Shown one piece after another: positions 23,536-33,865 of a DNA stretch of 64,000 bases (position 1 is its first letter; every line of letters begins with the position of its first letter). The notes under the pieces are model-generated. The model searched no databases, was not told where the DNA came from, and was given only the letters and a program-made list of their open reading frames with translations. The DNA comes from Malania oleifera (lineage: Eukaryota > Streptophyta > Magnoliopsida > Santalales > Ximeniaceae). The stretch is taken from assembly GCF_029873635.1 (NCBI RefSeq), contig NC_080417.1:30430214-30494213 (forward strand), in the 5' to 3' direction. Made by a program: the position numbers and the translations under genes.

Positions 23536-24732
23536 AGGGCTAACTTAGGCGTTGCTCCCTTTGGAGAGGGACAATCGTCGCTTAGGCCACCAATCTTTTG
23601 TGGTTTGAACTACACTTTTTGGAAAAAGAGAATGCAAATATATCTTCAAACTATGAATTGGAAAGCATGGGAAGTTGTCATGGAAGGTGACCAAATTCCT
23701 ACTAAGATAGTTGATGGAAAACAAGTTCCCAAAGAGAAAAATGATATGACCGACCTAGACTATAAGATACTGCAAGTTAATGCTAGTGCTATGAATGCGT
23801 TATATTGTGCTTTAGATGCCAATGAATTTAATCGAGTAATGGCTTGTAAATCAGCTAAGGAAATATGGGATAAGTTAGAAGTTACTTATGAAGGAACAAC
23901 GGATGTTAGGGATAATAGGGTTGATATGCTCACAAGCAAGTATGAAGCCTTTAAGATGAACCCGGATGAATCAATTACAAATATGTTTACTAGGTTCACT
24001 CATATAATAAATTCCTTAAATGCCTTAGGAAAAACTTACACTACTTATGAGATGATAAGAAAAATTCTACAAGGCCTTCCTTCCATGTGGGAACCAAAAG
24101 CTATTGCTATCACGGAAGGTAGAAATCTGAAAAATACATCCTTAGATGAGCTTATAGGTTCTCTCCTCACATACGAAATGGTAATGAATGAAAAGAGTGG
24201 GAAAACCAAAGCCCAAGAAAAAATAGCCTTTAAAACTTCACAAGAAAACTCTAGTAGTGAAGAGATGGATGAAGATGAAGCAGCCTTTATATCTAAAAAG
24301 CTAGTAAGGATACTAAGAAGGAAAAACAAATTCAAGAGAAGAATACAAAAATCTGAATCAGATGAAGAAGAAGAAGAAGAAGAAGAAGTAGTAGTTAGTA
24401 AGAAATCAAAGAATAAAACTCCTACGTGTTACAATTGCAACAAAGCTGGACATATCAAACCAGAATGTCCACTACTAAAAAAAGAATCTAAGAAGAAAAA
24501 GAAGAAGGCCATGAAAGCCACTACTTGGGATAGTACAAGTAGTTCGGAGAATGAAATAAGTGACCAAGAGGTTGCTTACATGTGCTTTATGGCATTGGAT
24601 AACAAAGAAAGCTCCTCAACTAAATCTTCAAATAATTCTTGTAGTGATGAATCAAGTGATGAGGGTATGCCATCTTATGATGAACTTCAAAATGATCTAT
24701 TCAAAGTAAATTGTACTTGGCAAATAAATTGA
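23536..24732 (+). pseudogene. copia gag, open frame but start codon lost and 3' end fused to LTR
   Basis: A long open frame of the copia gag type: APFGEGQSSLRPPIFCGLNY, FWKKRM, FTRFTHIINSLNALGKTY, LDELIGSLLTYEM, a Lys/Glu-rich stretch with a (GAA)n-coded acidic run, then CCHC knuckle CYNCNKAGHIKPEC at about 24428-24469. The expected start codon at 23536 reads AGG; the related minus element has ATG at the matching place (36726). From 24711 the frame runs into LTR sequence and stops at 24732, so pol and the gag end are deleted. It is the least damaged gag here. It cannot support a full cycle alone but could in principle act with proteins from another element if re-initiated downstream. Confidence 0.88.
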
Positions 24733-24922
24733 TTGTTTGGTTTGAAGATTGTGTTTAATTGATTGGATAAAAGAACTAAGTTCTTGATTGATTAAGGAAT
24801 TAAAAAACAAGTCAAGAATTGGTTAAAATAAATAAAAGAAGTTTAAGGTATTTTAAAAGGAATCAAAAGAAATTTTTAGAATCCAATTCACCCCCCCTCT
24901 TGGGAAGCTATTCCTAATTTCA
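24711..24922 (+). repeat. truncated copia 3' LTR
   Basis: Repeats the last 216 bp of the 5' LTR (23263-23478) almost exactly, with fewer Cs in the poly-C run. It joins gag directly at TTGTACTTGG, so one deletion removed the interior and most of the 3' LTR. Confidence 0.9.
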
Positions 24923-25348
24923 TGATCAATTCATTATAACTTTTATGGATGATTTTTGAGATATTCAAAGACTCAAGAAGAGCATGAACAACATTTGTGG
25001 TTAATTTTATAAACATTATGAGTGCATTAGTTATATACTAAATGGGAAATGTGGCATCTGGACAACTAATACAAAATTTTTGAGTCATGTAATGAACAAA
25101 GGAAAAATATCTATTGATTCTTCTAAGATTATATCGGTGCTAGAACTTGGAAGACCGAAGATGGAAATTGAAGTTGTTGAGTGATGGTGCTGAAGCAAGG
25201 TATATTAGGATAGGGTGTATAATCCATCAATTTATGTTAGTTACCAGTTCTAATAGAGTTGTTTACAAGATTAACTCCAAACTTATTAGGTTAATGATAT
25301 ATTTTACTTGGTGTTGTATTCAACAAATTTCGAGGACGAAATTTTTGT
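24923..25348 (+). pseudogene. Ty3/gypsy RT fragment 3 of 3 and 3' untranslated tail
   Basis: Continues RT: QFIITFMDDF (a change in the FIDDIL active site region), KCGIW, FLSHVMNKGKISIDSSKI, then LELGRPK near 25145. RNase H and integrase are missing, and the sequence jumps to the FEDEIF trace at 25330-25346 before the polypurine tract. Confidence 0.78.
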
Positions 25349-25357
25349 GAGAGGAGA
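25349..25357 (+). other. polypurine tract
   Basis: GAGAGGAGA next to the LTR start TGTAATGACC at 25359. Orientation plus. Confidence 0.8.
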
Positions 25358-25358
25358 A

Positions 25359-26343
25359 TGTAATGACCCCAAAAATTGTATGCATGGAAATGTAAAAAAA
25401 AAAATTAAGTAAAATTAAATTAATTAATTTTTTTTAATTTTAAATAATTATTATTAATTAAATAATATAATATAATAATATTATTATTAATTAAATAATA
25501 TAATATAATATAATAATATTATTATTATTATATTATAATAATATTTTTTATATATATATATATATATTGATAACCTCTTGAGGAAGTAAACTTCCTCAGG
25601 CCTGAATTATAGAGAGAGATCGTCTCCCTTTCTCCGCCTCACTCTCCGTCTCTCCTCGTCTCCTCTCTCCCACTCTCCTTAATTTTTCAGCAAATATTCA
25701 GTCAATCGAAAAATTGAAGATACCGTTGGGTTCCTATTTTCGCCACCGACATTCCTACTGGAGCAGATTTGTTGTGGGAGCAACGTAGGCATATCACCTA
25801 GGGTAAGGTAAATTCTCACACTTACCTCAATTTTTCTTAAATTTTAAGCTCAATTGATGAATGGAAACCTCTTGGAGATTCGTAGGGAGATTATCTACAA
25901 TTTAACCGGAGCGGGTTTTCGAGTTGGAGCTCCGAGGCATCAACCCTAAACCGGGGTAAGTTTAATAATTTAGGCTTTTATAGGCTATTTAGGGTATTCA
26001 AAACTTAGGGAGATTTTAGTGAAAGTTACTCTGGGGATTGTGATAAATAATATGGTAAAGTTTGAATTTCAGGGTTTCAGGGGTTTTGAACGCCGCGGGG
26101 CGTAGGTCGGGATTTTAACGGGCTTTTTAGGAATCAAGTAAGGGGATTAAGTTAGGTCAATAATTTTATGAAATTTGAATCAATTTAATTTTTATGTTTA
26201 TATATATAACTCGATTTGAGAATTTGGAGGTTATTTTCGAAAACCCCATTCGGATTAATTCATTTTACAAAATTAGGATATATGATATGTAATTTTGTAT
26301 AAAATGAACAGTGGGCAGTTGAATATGTATATGAGTGTTTAAA
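25359..26343 (+). repeat. Ty3/gypsy 3' LTR (GGCCG family), left piece
   Basis: Begins TGTAATGACCCC. It is homologous to 7995-9783 from about 25810. It contains TAATA-rich sequence (25380-25560) and CT-rich leader near 25620-25680. It is interrupted at 26344 by a solo LTR and resumes at 28488. It could be the other end of the element whose 5' LTR ends at 9783, although two RT starts lie between. Confidence 0.82.
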
Positions 26344-26421
26344 TGTAATGACCCGAGGAATAATGGTATTTAAATAATAAGAGAGATGAAAATGAAAACA
26401 GTAACAGAAGGAGGCAGCCGA

Positions 26422-26661
26422 CTTCGTCAACGAATGCTTCGCGTTCATCAACGACATTACATTTTGGGATGTAATCTAAGAAATTTTTCCAGGCCTCGTC
26501 AACGAACATAGGAGTTTCGTCGACGAGGTCCCGTCTCGTCAATGAGAAGATGCTGAGAGAGGATCTTTGGGAAGTCTGAAATTCGTCAATGAAGGTGCAG
26601 GTTCGTCGACAAACTTTCTACAGGACTCGTTGACGAGGTGACGTGACTTGTCGACGAATCT
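26422..26661 (+). repeat. palindrome array CGTCGACG in solo gypsy LTR
   Basis: About nine variants such as TTCGTCAACGAA, TTCGTCGACGAG, TTCGTCGACAAA and CTCGTTGACGAG, ending 5 bp before TATAAATAG. Confidence 0.88.
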
Positions 26662-26675
26662 CGCAGTATAAATAG
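26639..26675 (+). promoter_or_regulatory. LTR core promoter: TGACGTG, 21 bp, TATAAATAG
   Basis: TGACGTG at 26639-26645 and TATAAATAG at 26667-26675 with exactly 21 bp between. Confidence 0.8.
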
Positions 26676-27380
26676 CCCGAACTTCATTTTAAGCTTAATT
26701 TTCAGTGCTGAACACTCTCTCTCTCTCTCCTCCCTTCGGTTCCCCTCCCTTCTCTCTTCGATTTCGGGCTGGATTTCTGCCAGTTCGAGGATCTAAAGCC
26801 ACCACGACGCTCCTGGAGAAGTTCTCTACATATCTGCCGGAGTGGATCGTCAGTGGAACTTCATTGAAATTCATCCTTGAGTTGAGGTAAGACTTTTTAT
26901 GCCAAATTTGGTCTTTTCATAGTTATAGGAAACGATATTCATGTGAAAATATTGAAGTTTAGTTCTGGGGATCGTTGAATTTAGGGTATTGAACAGGGAA
27001 CCCTGTAGGTGCAGGACGAGTGAAATTAGAGGGTTTCTTTTTAGTACCAGGTAAGGGAATAAACTAAAGTAGTTATTTTCTATGCAATTTATTATTATTT
27101 TTCAGCAAATAAATTTTCAGGAAAACATGTTTTATATTGGTATATTATGGTAAAAATGCATACTTGGGAAAATACTGTTGTTATACGAAAAATGCGATTT
27201 AGAATGAAATGTATGAATTTACTCAGTTTTGTGTGGCATGAATATTATTTTCATGAAAAATATTATGATATGACAATTTTATGAATAAGCATGTTTTCAA
27301 GAATTATGAAATAATGCAATATATGATAATTTTGAAGTACATAATAAATGACTTATTTACTCAAAATGATATGTATGAGA

Positions 27381-27550
27381 TTTTCGGCGCAAGGTCGTGT
27401 ACGTTATATGTTTTCAGCGCGAGACCATATTTATAAAATGTTTAGCGCGAGGCCGTATTTATGAAATGTTCGGCACGAGGCCGTATTTACGAAATGTTCA
27501 GCACGAGGCCGTATTTATGAAATGTTCAATGTAAGGCCGTATTTATGAAA
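27381..27550 (+). repeat. tandem repeats of about 28-30 bp with CGAGGCCGTATTTATGAAAT
   Basis: Six diverged units (TTCGGCGCAAGGTCGT, CAGCGCGAGACCAT, TAGCGCGAGGCCGT and others) downstream of the promoter. The other gypsy LTRs have equivalents at 31291-31473 and, on minus, at about 55740-55870. Confidence 0.85.
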
Positions 27551-28487
27551 GTATAGAAATGCTATCAATCTATTTATGTTAAATGTTATATTATCATGTA
27601 CTATATGTTATCAGAACTCGGATGTTAGTTTAGTTCGGTTCAGGAGTACGGTACCGTAGCTATATAGATCATATATCTATGATTAGATTGGTGCTAACCA
27701 CCCCACGAGAGGGTGGGAGATGGATAGTCAATGTGGCTTTCAGTGTAGGGTTGTAGACGTCCACCTGGCAGTCCGGACTAGGGTGCAACGGGCCCATCAA
27801 ACTTACAGACATTTTTTACTTGATAGTGGTCGGCCAGCTATTGTCGGGTCCCACCTTCGGGCTGCATAACTCGTTATGGGGGGTAATACATGACATCAAC
27901 TCGTTATTCATCCTGAGTATGTTTTCAGTATTATCAACTATAACAGACATTTCATGATCAGTATGAATTATTAGAAAATATGAAAATATATGATTATTCA
28001 CTATGTGATGATGTATGTTTTTAGATATATGAAATGTACTGAATATGTATAACTGCTTTAAATATTCATGTTGCCACACAGCTGTATTTAGTTTATTTTT
28101 CCTTACTGAGAAGTGTCTCACCCCCGAACATTAAATGATTTTCATGAAATTCAGAAGGACCGCGCGGGTCGTGGCCGCCGTTGAGTTTATTGAGTTATCG
28201 CGCTAGGAGGGTAAGTGTTGTGCTAGGATCAATGGTTTTTGTTGTAGGATCCTAGGAAATACTTTTTGGTATTTTTGGGTAGTTTGGAGATTTTTTATAA
28301 ATACAGAACGTGATGGATTATAATTAACTCTGATATTATGTATTCTATGATTTTGAGAATGTGATTTATATTTACTACTGCTTAAGTTTCCGCTGTGAAT
28401 GACAGGTGTCCCCGTTACCCACGGGTTCGGGTTGACTGTTTTATTTATTTTACTTATATTATATAAGTATTTAAGCAGGTCGTTACA

Positions 28488-28717
28488 TTAAATGTAAAAT
28501 GGTGTGGCAGATGTTCTAAATGAGCTGGAAATTATAAAATACTGAGATGTTTAAGAAATACTAGAAATGCTTGCGAAAATACTGGAAATGTTTATGAAAT
28601 GCGAGAGTTTGAAATAACGACCAGTGGTTGGGTATTGTTTGATTGGCCAAGGGCCAGGATTATTATTTGAGGGCTGAGTTTTAATTGACGGCTATACGCC
28701 AGGTAATATTTTGTGGT
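28488..28717 (+). repeat. Ty3/gypsy 3' LTR (GGCCG family), right piece
   Basis: Continues 26343 and matches about 8531-8767 of the 5' LTR, with GGCCAAGGGCCAGG-type repeats. It ends where a TGTTGACCC copia LTR start begins, so the last kilobase of this LTR is not here. Confidence 0.78.
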
Positions 28718-28879
28718 TGTTGACCCTATGGGTCATACCTTGTTTTGATTATGACAAATACTCATGTATTTAATGTTTGCCGAGTTGATGTGCAGGTTCA
28801 TCTTGGCAACATCATATGATGGTACTCAGAGACCTGGAGGACTAAAGTTCCTTAATGCTTTGAAAATATTGAACTTCAG
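28718..28879 (+). repeat. copia LTR 5' end fragment of another family
   Basis: TGTTGACCCTATGGGTCATA followed by TTTTGATTATGACAAATAC is a typical plus-oriented copia LTR start. It differs from the LTR body that follows. The junction near 28880 is marked by a repeated segment (TTCCTTAATGCTTTGAAAAT at about 28849 and 28913), so this is probably a recombinant. Confidence 0.5.
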
Positions 28880-29659
28880 AATTTCGAAGTATCAGGGTTT
28901 GACGACCAAAGTTCCTTAATGCTTTGAAAATATTGAACTAGACACAAGGTCAGACGTCTGATCTTGGGGTTCAGACTTCTGAAGTCCTGGGTTCAGACGT
29001 CTGAAGTCAAGGTTCAGTCTTTGATGTGCTTCTACCTGTTTCTATGTTTCACCAATAAATTTTCAGACAACTAAACTTAATTTTCGGTCTTCTGAAGTAA
29101 TTCTTTAGACAACTAAACTTAAACTTCAGTCTTCTGAAGTTGACTCTTCAGTCTTCTAGGTTGTGACTTCGGTCTTCTGAACAGTACAATTTCTGGTTTT
29201 TTTTCATTTTAAGTTCAAAAATCTGTTTTCCTCTCTTTCTTTGCTCTTTTATAAAACATTTTCTGGAGTTTTAAAGTAGTTCTCTAAGTCCATGTATTAC
29301 CCTTAAAGAGCTTCAAAATATTTCAAATGATATTTAATCATTAAAGTACTTACATAAAGACTTCTAAGACTTTTCACATTCTAGGTACTTGAGTTTTCAT
29401 GCTTTGTCTTTCTTTGAGCTCTCTTGCTTTGCTTTTCTTTGGCTCTCAATAAATCATTCATGCCCTCATTTTCTTTAAGCTTCAATATATCATTTTTAAA
29501 ACCATGCTTTTGATTCTTTAAGCTTCATTTGATCTTTGTGAGCACTTTGACCTTACTTTCATATACGTGAGTCCTAAAATAACATGACTTAACCAAATAT
29601 GTTAAGTTTCACTTGTTTATTAGCATCAAAATAAGATTTTAAGCCTTGTAAGGCCAACA
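28880..29659 (-). repeat. copia 3' LTR (truncated) of minus gag-only element
   Basis: Matches the second half of the LTR at 36784-38926 and ends GGCCAACA, followed by ATCTCCCCC, the complement of a polypurine tract. It has a TTCAGTCTTCTGAAG palindrome array (about 28945-29180). The rest of this LTR is missing. Confidence 0.75.
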
Positions 29660-30411
29660 ATCTCCCCCTTTTTAATGATGACAAACAAGGAGCAAAAATT
29701 TGAGTAAGCCTAAGGCTCCCCCTTTTAATAAGCATCATCTTAACAATATTCGTAAGATCAATATTATTTTCAAAAACTCTTTTACAATCATGCTCATCAC
29801 TTCATTCAAGTTCAAGTTAATCAATATCAAATATTTCTCCCCCTTTTTTATAAATATTATGTTCATGCTCAATTTTTGCCCAAAACTTCTCTCCCTTTAG
29901 ACATCAATAAAAAAGAGTAAGATATCAAGTAAAACATTAAATACTAATGCTATGAGCAACCATAAAAAGTATAGAACTTTAAAATTCATCATGCATATGA
30001 ATTCATGATACCAATTGATTATTCTATGATACCGATTAATCTTTTAAAATATGATACCAATTAATAATTACAAAAAAAAATAGTATGGGCAATAAGTCAT
30101 AATACTCCCCTTGAATTTAATATATTCAAATTTGATACCAATTATACTTTTATGTTTATCATTCTATACTTCAAATTAATCATATATGTGCTCATGAGTA
30201 CTAATTTCAAATACCAATTGAACTTTTTAAATTGTGATACTAATTAAAATAGTTATGGATACCAAAATTTGTTTATAGATACCAATGCTAATATCACATC
30301 ATGCATAGCTCATGGATTCTAATATTACGTCTTTCATAGCTCATGGATACCAATATGAAAAGCAGCACAAAACAAACAAATTTATCCACTTGATTCATCA
30401 TTAGCATACAT
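29660..30411 (-). other. non-coding interior of minus copia element, left part
   Basis: Starts with the polypurine complement, then AT-rich sequence with repeated GATACCAATTGA-type phrases (30005-30355). No pol motif was seen on either strand. Confidence 0.55.
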
Positions 30412-30489
30412 TGTAGTGACCCGAAGAATTAGGATATTTAAATAATAAAGAGGGAGAAAAGAAAATTAAAAGGGGGCACAACAGGTGCG

Positions 30490-30660
30490 TTTGTCGACGA
30501 CGTGACATATTGGGCTCATCGACGAGGGTGCGCTTCGTTGACGAGAAAATACCGAGAGGCTATTTTCCCATCTCTGAATTTCGTCGATGAGAAGTAGACG
30601 TTCATCGATGAACGTCCTTCTTGACCTCGTCGACGAGGTGACGTGGCTCGTCGACGAAGG
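30490..30660 (+). repeat. palindrome array CGTCGACG in solo gypsy LTR
   Basis: About seven units, including TTGTCGACGACG, CTCATCGACGAG, TTCGTTGACGAG, TTCGTCGATGAG and CTCGTCGACGAG, ending 6 bp before TATAAATAG. Confidence 0.88.
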
Positions 30661-30675
30661 CTAGTGTATAAATAG
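30639..30675 (+). promoter_or_regulatory. LTR core promoter: TGACGTG, 21 bp, TATAAATAG
   Basis: TGACGTG at 30639-30645 and TATAAATAG at 30667-30675, spaced by exactly 21 bp. Confidence 0.8.
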
Positions 30676-31290
30676 GCAAAAACTTCATTTTTGGTCGAAA
30701 TTTCATGCGCAAAAATTCTCTCTCCTCTTCGGTTTCCTACTTTTCTCTCTTAATTTCTGGGTCCGTTCTTCACCGGATCGAGAATCTGAAGCCACCACGA
30801 CACTCCTGAGGAAGTTTTCTACAAATTTTTTGAAGTGGATCATCGGTGGGGCTAGTTTTGATTTCATCCCAAATTCAAGGTAAGACTTTTATTCAGTATT
30901 TGGTCTTCCCTACAGTTGTAGAAAATGTAGTACGCGTAGAAATACTGAATTTCTATTCTAGGAAATGTTGATTTCAGGATGTTGAACGGGGAACCCTGCA
31001 GGTGCAAGACTGATTGTTTTAGGTTTTTCAGGAATCAGGTAAGGGGATAAACTAAGTTAGTTGTTTTATGAAAATATATGTATAATCTTACAACATTTGA
31101 TTTCGAGAAACAAATATATATATATATATATATATAAATATATAAGCATTATATTTAGGAAATACTATTGCAAATGACATTATATTTTAAATATACGTAA
31201 TACCCATTTTGTGTGGCATGAGTAGTATTTGCTATGAATTGTTGTTTTTTGGGAAAATGTTAAAATGATACAAAGTTTTATAAATAATAT

Positions 31291-31473
31291 ACCGGCGTAC
31301 GGGCCGAGAGTTTTATATGATATATCAGCGTACGGGTTGAGGATGTTCTTACATGATATGTTGGCGTACAGGCCAAGCCATTTACGTGATATGCAAGCGT
31401 ACGGGCCGAGCCATTTATATGATATGTCGGCGTACGGGCCGAACCTCTTATTTGATATGTGATACAGTGTACG
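31291..31473 (+). repeat. tandem repeats with GCGTACGGGCCGAG
   Basis: Six or seven units of about 28-34 bp, each with GCGTACGGGCCGAG and TATGATATG. They occupy the same LTR position as the GGCCG repeats at 27381-27550, but with a different unit. Confidence 0.88.
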
Positions 31474-32515
31474 GGTCGTGATTGTTAAAATATGGAATGC
31501 TGGCTTAAGTGCTGATGATTTTCACGTTATAAATATATGAAATGTGATATGAAGATGATATTGAATTGACAATTATTATTATAGAATAGCAATGTATCAT
31601 AATTTGAAATATGTTATATGCTATCAGAAGCTGGTTGGCTTGGTTTAGGCTTCCACGTGCACGGTACCGTAGCTATGTGTTCGTGATCATCATAATATTG
31701 TGTTATCGCTATCGTATGGAGCAACATGATGATGGATAGTCGATTTGGTTTATTGAAGTGTTGGTGCCCCTGGTGTACAGACCAGGTCTGGCAGACCCAT
31801 CGTACTTATAGACATTTATTTTGACTTGGCTGCGGTCAACCACCCATTGTTAGGTCTCGCCTTCGGGCCACACAACCCAGTCATGTGGGGGTAAAACATG
31901 ACACCAGCCAGCTAACCTTCCAAGGTTGTTTTCGTATTATTATTATATGAGATGAATGATGCTTATGAAAATTCGGTATATTCTTCCGTGCTATGATTAT
32001 ACATGTTTTTTCCATAAATGATACAGATAGTTTTACTAAATATGCTTATGTATGCTTTTATGTATAACACGGAAACACTCATGTTGCCACACACTGGTAT
32101 TAGTTTATTTTCCTTACTGAGATGTGTCTCACCCCAAATTATATGAACATTTTAGGAGCCCTAGATAGGAGAGCAGATAAAGCTCCGCAAAAATAGTTAC
32201 AGCTAATCTACCCTTTCTGAAGGGTAAGTATTTGCCTGGGTCAAACAGATTTTTGGGTAGAGACCCTAGAACTATTTTGGATACTTTTGAGATGTGTATA
32301 TCTATATGATGGTCATAGTAAACTCTAGTATTGGGCTGAATGGTACCTTGGGATGTATATGATTTTATGTTTCCTACTGCTTAGGCTTCCGTGTTGTGTT
32401 TCTGCTATATCCCTGGTACCCACGAGTTTAGGTTAATTATGATCTGTTAGATTTATTATATCGATTTTTATTATCATGAAAAAAAATAATATGGTAAAAT
32501 AAGCAGGTCGTTACA

Positions 32516-32970
32516 TACATGGTCAAGAATTAATCTCATATCAAAATTCATGCTTAAGCTCAATAATCTCATGCTCGAACATAGTGAGCCATAAATCATC
32601 AATGCAGGTCAAGTCATGATCATATCTTTGGAAATTTCAAGATACGAATTTCAAAATATACACATGTAGCACATAACATATCATATAGGCATGTAAGCAT
32701 GTAGCATATAGGCTTTTATTCTCAAATGTCTTTTTCTTAATCGAAATATTCATGTAATAAGCTTGATTTTTGCTTTCTTTTGATTTCATATGAATTTCCA
32801 AACTTCATATTTCTTTCCAAATCTTAATACTTTCCAAGTTAAGGCTTGTATGAATCATCCTATGATTTTGGCCAACAATGTTATTTATTTGTCTTATACA
32901 AGGCTTTTTATCTAGGTACTCATATCTTTTTGGGTCTCGTAGGTTTCATAAGTGATATTTCTTTTATTCT
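32516..32970 (-). other. non-coding interior of minus copia element, right part
   Basis: Resumes after the solo LTR and runs to the gag stop. No open frame with a known domain. Confidence 0.5.
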
Positions 32971-33601
32971 TCATACTTGTATAATTCTTACATCCTTTCT
33001 CTTCAATGGACATTCAAATTTTATATGACCATTTTTCTTGCATAGGTAGCATATGGTGTTAGTGTAGGCATTAGAAGATGTGCTAGCATGATCTTTGGAT
33101 GCTTTTGAAAAATATCTTATGTAAAGATTCTTTTTCTTTTTATTTTCAACCCCATTAAATCCAATACCTTCTTTGTTTAAGGACATCCTTTGTGTGTCTA
33201 TCATTTTTTCAAAGTTTTCCTTTCCTTTTGTGAAATTGTAAATGATCTTTTCTTTATCTTCAATTTGATTTTTGAAATCATTTATCTTAGTATCTTTCTT
33301 GTCATCAACATTCTTTTGTGATTTCTCTAATTCTTGAGATAATTTTCTGATTTTATCTTCTAATTTAGAAATATATATGTCTTTTTTATATTCCATAGAG
33401 GATAGGGATCGAAGATCTCCTATCATCTTTTCATTTTTGCTTTCTAGTTTCTTGATTTTTAAATATTTTTCATTTTCAGCCAAAATTTTTAGATTCTAAT
33501 TCCTTTGTCATAGCTTCATTCTTACTTTCTATTTTCTTGATTCTTGAATCATTTTCTCTTTCAGCAGTTTTAAGGGATTCTAACTCTTTCATTATACCTT
33601 C
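32971..33601 (-). pseudogene. copia gag, C-terminal half (coiled coil and second CCHC)
   Basis: Continuation of the gag beginning at 36726, separated from it by the solo LTR at 33602-35488. It encodes a Lys/Glu-rich coiled coil (repeated KKIESKNE-type phrases) and ends with the zinc knuckle CYLCKKNGHIKFEC (about 33010-33051). A frame break lies near 33480. The gag stops at 32971 and no pol follows. Confidence 0.85.
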
Positions 33602-33682
33602 TGTAACGACCTGAAGAATAATGATATTTAAATAATAAAGAGGGAGGAAAATGGAAACAGTAATAGAAGGAGGCAGCTGACT

Positions 33683-33848
33683 TTGTCGACAAGGGTTCTT
33701 CAGGATCTCGTCGAAGAAGTTTTTTCTTGTCAACGAGAAGATACCGAGAGAGGATTTTTGGAAGTCTGAAATTCATCGACGAGGGTGCAGGTTCGTCGAT
33801 GAACTTTCTATAGGACTCATCGACGAGGTGACGTGTCTCATTGACAAA
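33683..33848 (+). repeat. palindrome array CGTCGACG, decayed
   Basis: Units such as TTTGTCGACAAG, TCGTCGAAGAA, CTTGTCAACGAG, TTCATCGACGAG, TTCGTCGATGAA, CTCATCGACGAG and CTCATTGACAAA, ending 9 bp before TATAAATAG. Confidence 0.82.
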
Positions 33849-33865
33849 TCCGGCTCTATAAATAG
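33829..33865 (+). promoter_or_regulatory. LTR core promoter: TGACGTG, 21 bp, TATAAATAG
   Basis: TGACGTG at 33829-33835 and TATAAATAG at 33857-33865, 21 bp apart. The palindrome between them has decayed to TCATTGACAAA, yet both boxes and the spacing remain. Confidence 0.8.

Larger units (their letters stand above)
26344..28487 (+). repeat. solo Ty3/gypsy LTR with target duplication TTAAA
   Basis: Begins TGTAATGACCCG and ends GGTCGTTACA, with identical TTAAA at 26339-26343 and 28488-28492. It belongs to the CGTCGACG-array family. It has a palindrome array, TGACGTG, TATAAATAG, GGCCG tandem repeats at 27381-27550, TACGGTACCGTAGCTAT near 27647 and the GTGTCTCACCCC block near 28109. The LTR it interrupted continues exactly on the other side. 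Confidence 0.95.
30412..32515 (+). repeat. solo Ty3/gypsy LTR with target duplication TACAT
   Basis: Begins TGTAGTGACCCG and ends GGTCGTTACA, with identical TACAT at 30407-30411 and 32516-32520. It has the palindrome array, promoter, tandem repeats (31291-31473) and the block GCACGGTACCGTAGCTAT at about 31659. The small open frame at 31265-31462 only reads the tandem repeat. Confidence 0.95.

Noticed and set aside
31265..31462. 65-codon repeat protein reading AYGP...YDM
   Set aside because: It only reads through the GCGTACGGGCCGAG tandem repeat of a solo LTR; unit length is not kept in frame.
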